Shown here in pieces: positions 6,691 through 10,608 of a stretch of 10,608 bases of DNA. Below the pieces are notes generated by a model. The model saw nothing but the letters and a program-made list of their open reading frames with translations. It had not been told where the DNA came from and ran no database searches. This DNA comes from an uncultured Rhodocyclaceae bacterium. GTDB lineage: Bacteria; Pseudomonadota; Gammaproteobacteria; Burkholderiales; Rhodocyclaceae. Location: the NCBI GenBank assembly GCA_903930805.1, contig CAIYZZ010000216.1:1-10608 (forward strand). The letters run 5' to 3'. Both the position numbers and the translations under genes were made by a program. Positions within the stretch are counted from its first letter, which is position 1; every line of letters begins with the position of its first letter.

Positions 6691-6753
6691 GTCTAACGAA
6701 TAAAGTTAGATCGTGATCGCGAAGCGAGCCACGATCTAAACCGTTTGTTGGAC
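6691..6753 (-). repeat. Integron attC-type recombination site (59-base element)
   Basis: Read on the minus strand this 63-bp site has every part of an attC in order: R'' GTCCAAC (fits RYYYAAC), spacer AAACG, L'' GTTTAGAT, a 22-bp terminal hairpin arm pair (CGTG...CACG enclosing TCGC/GCGA), L' ATCTAAC, spacer TTTATTC and R' GTTAGAC (fits GTTRRRY). L'' carries one extra base relative to L' (GTTTAGAT against GTTAGAT), at the same place as the extra-helical base of the aadA-type attC, and this sets the orientation as minus. Recombination would occur between the G at 6697 and the T at 6696. No integrase gene, attI or second attC is in the window. The site lies tail to tail with wecE and directly beyond an IS91 transposase remnant. 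Confidence 0.75.
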
Positions 6754-6917
6754 GCCCCCGGCTCTGTGGCACAAGGGTTGCGTAGAAAATAGCTTTTTGG
6801 AAATATCCCCGATGGATTGATCGGGCGTCCGAGGTGATGTGTACTGGCCAGGCTTATTTCTGCCGCCGAGGCGATTGGCGACCGATGCTGCGGCGCAGAC
6901 GCCGATTTACTTAAATT
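6754..6917. other. Non-coding stretch between attC and transposase remnant
   Basis: No gene is visible. It contains a six-bp hairpin, CCCGAT (6808-6813) and ATCGGG (6820-6825). Its position after the transposase end on the minus strand is where an IS91-type origin end (oriIS) would lie, but I cannot identify such an end. Together with the remnant and the attC it forms the 533-bp gene-free gap between wecE and the cyclase. Confidence 0.4.
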
Positions 6918-7141
6918 TCAGACGAGCCGGTTGCTGAGCAGCGCTATCAACCGCTTGCAGTTTGGATGCAAAAAACAAAATTGCGCGCCCGCCGAAACCC
7001 CTTGGGCAAAACATGCTGCAACACCAGTCAGTGGAACTGTGCCCCCGGCACCGAGCACCGCATCATCTTCACGGTCTTGGCGTCGCGATAGCGAAACGTC
7101 ACTTGACCATCGGCACACACCACACGATGTCCTTCACGCAG
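6918..7141 (-). pseudogene. Remnant of an IS91-family transposase (C-terminal part)
   Basis: The minus strand encodes pieces of the conserved C-terminal region of IS91-type (Y2/Y1 HUH) transposases in two frames: 'DGQVTFRYRDAKT' (7111-7073), then 'VPGAQFH' and an internal TGA stop at 7030-7028, then 'LVLQHVLPKGFRRARNF' (7027-6977), then after a frameshift in a T-rich run 'FLHPNCKRLIALL' (6974-6936). In intact relatives this reads as one stretch; the internal stop is where a Trp codon is usual (TGG to TGA). The catalytic HUH and Tyr motifs are missing, so only about the last 75 residues remain. Matching sequence begins within about 11 bp of the cyclase stop codon. It is a dead fragment showing past insertion; its exact ends are not visible. 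Confidence 0.75.
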
Positions 7142-7151
7142 ATTTCAAGCT

Positions 7152-9464
7152 TTACTTGCTCTCCATCACCCAGACGCCATCCCAATCTTTTCCTGGTGGG
7201 TTGGCGATAAAGTGCTTGCAGCGTTCAACGTAAAGCTGGGCAGCCTTGTCGTGGTCGTTCAAGTCAAGCACTTCCTGAAACTCGACCATGGCGGCCTGCC
7301 ATTCTTGTTTGCGGTACTTCATCAGCCCAGCCTTAAACAAGCGTAGCGCATCAGTTAGCTGCGGGTAAGTTTCATCACTGTGATAGTCGAGAATTTCGTA
7401 AATCGCCACCGGCTTGGTCTTGCCTTTGACAACCACGAGATCCAGTTCTCGGCTGTAATAGGTACCGTGCAGAAGTTTCTGGGTGAACTCGCTGATGAGG
7501 ATGTGGGCGCCATATTGTTTGCAGGCCGACTCAAGGCGTGCGGCGAGGTTTACCCCATCGCCGATGACGGTGTAGTCCATGCGTTTTTTCGAGCCAATAT
7601 TGCCGGACACAACATTATCGGTATTTAAACCGATGCCAATATCGACCGCCATCTTGCCCTCGTTGGTACGCTGGAGGTTCCATGCGGTAAGTGTGCGCAG
7701 CATGGCGACCGCCGTGCGCACGGCGCGATCGGCGTCATCGTCATGGCCAACGGGGATGCCGAAGGCCGCCATGATGGCGTCACCGATGAACTTGTCCAGC
7801 ATGCCTTCCTCGCGCTGGATACAATCGACCATCAAGGTGAAATATTCATTCAATAGAGCAACCGTTCCCTGAGCACCGAGTTGCTCGGTAATGGTTGTGA
7901 AGCTGCGAACATCGGAGAACAGGATTGTCGCGTTGACGCTCTTGCCGCCGAGTGCTTCAGCACCGGAGGTCAGCATCTGGTCGGCGATACCCGGGTCCAT
8001 GTAACGTGACATGGTCGACTTCAGGCGCTTTTCGTTCGAGATGTTTTCGAGCAGCAGCATCGAGCCAATGCGTTTACCTTCGGCGGATAGCAGGGGTTGA
8101 AAAGTGAGGTTGGCCGAAAGTTTTTCATCGCCAATGGCAAGTTCGGCATCCATCAATAGTTCGGAGTTCTGTGTTTCGGCCACCCGCTTTAGTTTATCGA
8201 GCACCCAAGCGTTGTCACCGGCAAAAAAATCAGCCGCCGGTTTGTGCAGAATCTGGGTTGGATGCAGTTTCAAAAGACGCAACCCGGCGGCGTTGCAGGT
8301 AGCAATCCTCTCGGCATCATCAAGGGTGATGACACCATTCGACATGGACTCGAGCATCGCCTCGTTGTAGTTTTTCATTGCCTGCACGTCGGCAAACAGT
8401 TTGGCATTTTCCAGCGCGATGGAAATCTGTGCGGTAAAGGCGCGCAGGCGCGACTCATCCTCGCTGGTGAATGGGCCACCGCGCCTGTTGAGTACTTGAG
8501 TTACACCAATTACCTTGCCATGCTTGTTAACGATAGGCACGCAAAGGATGGAACGCGTGAAAAATCCAGTCTTCTTGTCAAAGGCGGGATTGAAGCGCAG
8601 ATCGGCATATGCGTAGGGGATATTGATTGCCTTGCCCGAGGAGAAAACCGCACCGGCGATACCCAAATGATTGGGCAGGCGGATTTGTACTGATTCCAAC
8701 CCTTGGCCAACCTCCGACCATAGTTCGCTGGTTTTTTCGTCGTTGAGAAACAAGGTGGAGCGCTCAGCATTGAGGAGGCGAGTGGCTTCCCCCATCACTT
8801 TTTGCAGAAGCGAGCCGAGCTTGATGTCCGCCGTGACTTCAGAGACAACGTCGATGAATTCCATCTCCTGGCGACGAATGGCCTGCATGCGCTCGATGAA
8901 CTGCGCGCTTTGCAGCGCCAAGGTGCCCTGGCTGGTCATGGCCTCAAGCATCAGCAAATCCTGCTTGGTGAATTTGCCGTTGCGCTTGTTAAGGGTTTGC
9001 GCCACCCCGATCACTTCTCCCTTTACCGTTTTGATCGGTACGCAGAGGATGCTGCGGGTGGTGAAGCCGGTCTGCTCGTCGATCGAGCGATTGAAACGGT
9101 CGTCCGCGTAGGCGTCGTGAATGATCAAGGCTTGTGCGCTGGTAAAAACATGGCCGGCAACGCCGCTGCTGTTGAGGATGCGGATCTCACGCTGGATATT
9201 GCCCTGCGCAACGCGAGAGTACAGTTCGTTGGTATCCGGATCGTTGAGAAACAGCGAACCGCGCTCAGCATTCAGTTCGTTGGTCGTCATCTCGACCAGC
9301 GCATTCAAAACTTCGTCGAGCGTGCCGTAGCCCGCCATGCGTCGCGTTACCTCCAGCAGAAGTTCGGCGTGACGTAAGCGGCGGCGGGCGTCCGTCGTCG
9401 TTGTGCCTTCGACAACAGATTTTTTTCTGGCAGGGGCAGCGGGGATGGCGTCCATGGGTTTCAC
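7152..9464 (-). CDS. GAF-GAF-PAS class III adenylate cyclase
   Basis: The protein has 770 residues. In order: a basic N-terminus, GAF 1 (about 36-192), GAF 2 (about 205-357; both with 'TRSILCVPI' and the NxxxD-K/E-TGF segment seen in cyclic-nucleotide-type GAFs), a PAS domain (about 368-475), the cyclase domain (about 510-695) and a helical, TPR-like end (about 700-755, 'YRKQEWQAAMVEFQEVLDLN'). All catalytic positions are kept: metal Asp D518 (in ILFSDV) and D562 (in FIGDAIM), adenine contacts K558 and T632, transition-state N639 and R643. The K/T pair points to an ATP-using class IIIb enzyme making cAMP. No membrane span, so it is cytosolic. The GTG start overlaps the TGA of the upstream coiled-coil gene as GTGA; an ATG lies three codons later. 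What the GAF and PAS domains sense is unknown. Confidence 0.92.
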   Translation of the reverse strand: MKPMDAIPAAPARKKSVVEGTTTTDARRRLRHAELLLEVTRRMAGYGTLDEVLNALVEMTTNELNAERGSLFLNDPDTNELYSRVAQGNIQREIRILNSSGVAGHVFTSAQALIIHDAYADDRFNRSIDEQTGFTTRSILCVPIKTVKGEVIGVAQTLNKRNGKFTKQDLLMLEAMTSQGTLALQSAQFIERMQAIRRQEMEFIDVVSEVTADIKLGSLLQKVMGEATRLLNAERSTLFLNDEKTSELWSEVGQGLESVQIRLPNHLGIAGAVFSSGKAINIPYAYADLRFNPAFDKKTGFFTRSILCVPIVNKHGKVIGVTQVLNRRGGPFTSEDESRLRAFTAQISIALENAKLFADVQAMKNYNEAMLESMSNGVITLDDAERIATCNAAGLRLLKLHPTQILHKPAADFFAGDNAWVLDKLKRVAETQNSELLMDAELAIGDEKLSANLTFQPLLSAEGKRIGSMLLLENISNEKRLKSTMSRYMDPGIADQMLTSGAEALGGKSVNATILFSDVRSFTTITEQLGAQGTVALLNEYFTLMVDCIQREEGMLDKFIGDAIMAAFGIPVGHDDDADRAVRTAVAMLRTLTAWNLQRTNEGKMAVDIGIGLNTDNVVSGNIGSKKRMDYTVIGDGVNLAARLESACKQYGAHILISEFTQKLLHGTYYSRELDLVVVKGKTKPVAIYEILDYHSDETYPQLTDALRLFKAGLMKYRKQEWQAAMVEFQEVLDLNDHDKAAQLYVERCKHFIANPPGKDWDGVWVMESK

Positions 9465-10126
9465 GTGGCGGGTAGGTGACTGTTGAGCTGCTCGCGCAAT
9501 GCTTGGATGGTCGCCTGTAATTGTACGGTTTCGTCAGCGAAATACGTGTGCTCACGACGCACGGCATTGTCCTTGTCGAGTTGCCCCAACTCAAGTGCGT
9601 CGCGCAGTGAGTCGACAGTTTGACGCAGTTGGGCGATTTCACTTTGTTGTGCGGTGATTGCGTTGCGCACGGCATTGTCCTTTTCGGCGCGCTCCCGCTC
9701 AAGTTCATCACGCAGGTTACCGACGGTTGCCTTGAGCATCTGCGTTTCGTTGTGGCTGGTAGCGCGTTCCTGCTGTAAAGCTGTCTCGCGATCGATGCGC
9801 GCCTTTTCCAGCGCATCGCGCAAGGAACCGGCCGTCGATTTCAATTGCTGAATTTCATGCAAGGCGCTCGCGCGCTCCTGCTGTACCGATTTTTCGCGCT
9901 CGATACGGGCGTGCTCCAATTCAGCCCTTAGTGCGCTTACCGTGGTTTTTAGCTGGGCGATCTCGGCCGCGCTGGCCTGAGTTGCCTGCTGGGTTTCTGC
10001 ATGACGCAACATTTCGGTGTGCTCAAGTTCGCCACGCAAAGCAACCACCGTGCGCTTCAAGTCGCGCGCGTCGGCCTGGGCCAGTGCCAGTTCCTCCTCG
10101 ATGGTCAATTCGTTAGTATTGTTCAT
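9461..10126 (-). CDS. Coiled-coil protein of 36-residue repeats, cyclase operon partner
   Basis: It has 221 residues and no signal peptide, membrane span or Cys. After an 18-residue acidic head (MNNTNELTIEEELALAQA) the whole protein consists of five full 36-residue repeats (19-54, 55-90, 91-126, 127-162, 163-198) and a 23-residue partial one. The repeat core is E-I-x-Q-L-K-x-T-V-x-x-L-R-x-E/A-L-E, followed by a charged, Gln/Glu/Arg-rich half. The sequence is strongly helical and almost free of Gly and Pro, so a long rod or coiled coil is expected. Its stop codon overlaps the start of the cyclase gene (GTGA), indicating translational coupling and probably a shared task. No family is recognised. 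It could be a scaffold, a dimerising partner of the cyclase or a polar organiser; these are inferences. No clear Shine-Dalgarno before the ATG. Confidence 0.85.
   Translation of the reverse strand: MNNTNELTIEEELALAQADARDLKRTVVALRGELEHTEMLRHAETQQATQASAAEIAQLKTTVSALRAELEHARIEREKSVQQERASALHEIQQLKSTAGSLRDALEKARIDRETALQQERATSHNETQMLKATVGNLRDELERERAEKDNAVRNAITAQQSEIAQLRQTVDSLRDALELGQLDKDNAVRREHTYFADETVQLQATIQALREQLNSHLPAT
9464..10072 (-). repeat. Tandem 108-bp coding repeats
   Basis: Five 108-bp units (9965-10072, 9857-9964, 9749-9856, 9641-9748, 9533-9640) and a 69-bp partial unit (9464-9532) follow each other without spacer inside the coiled-coil gene. They are clearly alike in protein and diverged in DNA, which points to old duplications under selection for the helical pattern and not to recent slippage. 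Confidence 0.8.
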
Positions 10127-10316
10127 GGATGGTGTTCGGCGCCCCCAGCACGAACCAAACGCGCGACCCCCTTCTTAGGAGGAAGGTGCCAGCGAGTTTC
10201 AGGTGGTCTCAGTAAGCTATGGTAATGATAACCGAGTTCCAGTTGCGGGCATTTACACAGTGCTGCAAGCAACGAACGAACATCGCGCGGAACGCATGTC
10301 CGGGTTGCGCGAGAAT
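10127..10316. other. Intergenic region upstream of the coiled-coil/cyclase unit
   Basis: This 190-bp gap must hold the leader of the minus-strand unit unless that is read through from the gene at 10562. I see no convincing -35/-10 pair. It holds a small hairpin (CCTTC/GAAGG, 10165-10185 region) and a short TAATGATAA stretch at 10222-10230, neither of which can be assigned a role. Confidence 0.4.
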
Positions 10317-10562
10317 CTAGCGCTCTGACTGGATCTTGTTGAGGATACGCGCTCGACTGGAAGCTTCGGATTGGTTAGCGGCGGAAACTTGGCGACCATA
10401 CTGGTCGCGTTCATCCTTGGAGCGTTTCACGGCCTCGATGCTCTTGACGCAGCGCCAGCGCGAACCAGTCTTGGTCACGAGCAGCTTCATTTCCTCCACC
10501 GGATGGTGGACGCGACAGTGGTAGCAGTAACGCGTGGTGGGAGAGTTTTTGGCGTTCTTCAT
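10317..10562 (-). CDS. Small three-cysteine protein (zinc-ribbon-like), function unknown
   Basis: It has 81 residues and is strongly basic. The N-terminal half contains 'RYCYHCRVHHPVEEM', a C-x2-C pair followed by two His, and a third Cys in 'GSRWRCVKSI'; together these could form a metal site, with a His as fourth ligand. The C-terminal half is a charged helix (RSKDERDQYGRQVSAANQSE). I recall similar small proteins in betaproteobacteria without a known role. The start at 10562 is the only one that keeps the Cys pair; an in-frame stop lies just upstream. No Shine-Dalgarno precedes it. It could bind RNA or DNA, but nothing proves this. It is separated by 190 bp from the coiled-coil gene on the same strand. 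Confidence 0.72.
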   Translation of the reverse strand: MKNAKNSPTTRYCYHCRVHHPVEEMKLLVTKTGSRWRCVKSIEAVKRSKDERDQYGRQVSAANQSEASSRARILNKIQSER

Positions 10563-10573
10563 AATGCGCGCAA

Positions 10574-10582
10574 ATTATACCA
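10574..10582 (-). promoter_or_regulatory. Extended -10 promoter for the three-cysteine protein
   Basis: On the minus strand the element TGGTATAAT is a perfect extended -10 (TGnTATAAT). The only TTGNNN-like -35 candidate lies 20 bp upstream (TTGGCA), which is too far, but extended -10 promoters can do without one. The ATG begins 11 bp after the -10, so the transcript leader would be only about 4-5 bases, and no Shine-Dalgarno fits in it. Confidence 0.55.
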
Positions 10583-10608
10583 GCGGCTAATCAACTGGCT
10601 GCCAAGCC

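Noticed and set aside
6760..6772. GGCTCTGTGGCAC resembling an IS6-family terminal repeat
   Set aside because: No partner inverted repeat or IS6 transposase is present; the likeness is short.
8244..9377. Plus-strand ORFs opposite the cyclase gene
   Set aside because: They lie antisense to the GAF domains and mirror their codon pattern; no independent support.
9464..10072. Regular 108-bp repeats considered as a CRISPR or satellite array
   Set aside because: The units are contiguous, diverged at DNA level and fully coding; they are protein repeats.
10221..10233. Fur-box-like AT-rich element (TAATGATAA)
   Set aside because: Only about half of a Fur box is matched and no iron genes follow.

Overview
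The window looks like chromosomal DNA of a Gram-negative bacterium, most likely a betaproteobacterium. That placement rests on gene families and moderate-to-high GC, not on a marker gene. No rRNA, tRNA, CRISPR array or intact mobile element was seen.

Layout. (1) Bases 1-294 hold the end of a helix-turn-helix protein cut by the window edge. (2) Bases 372-4333 are a dense plus-strand cluster that could be one operon: hslR (Hsp15), a four-TM membrane protein, a small acidic conserved protein, a YecA/UPF0149 protein with a SEC-C metal site, arfB, a 69-residue protein, yceH and a HugZ-like FMN/heme protein. Gaps are 58 bp or less and several genes overlap. Two members, Hsp15 and ArfB, act on stalled translation complexes, and YecA carries a SecA-type metal-binding tail, so part of the cluster has a translation or nascent-chain stress theme. 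(3) Bases 4334-4775 are mostly non-coding, with hairpins and a possible 44-codon ORF, and lead into dsbB. (4) wecE, a sugar-nucleotide aminotransferase, follows at 5479-6618 without any other sugar gene beside it. (5) Bases 6619-7151 are a scar region: a hairpin after wecE, an integron attC-type site on the minus strand (6691-6753), and a decayed C-terminal fragment of an IS91-family transposase, also on the minus strand. (6) The right part is on the minus strand. A small three-cysteine protein with an extended -10 promoter lies at 10317-10562. Beyond it is a two-gene unit: a coiled-coil protein made of 36-residue repeats, coupled through a GTGA overlap to a GAF-GAF-PAS class III adenylate cyclase.

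How the parts fit. The left cluster is housekeeping and stress related. The right unit is a signalling module in which a small ligand or redox cue sensed by the GAF or PAS domains would set cAMP output, with the repeat protein as a likely structural partner (inference). The attC site and IS91 remnant between wecE and the cyclase mark a point of past gene-cassette or IS activity. The most unusual observations are the orphan attC site and the 36-residue-repeat protein coupled to the cyclase.
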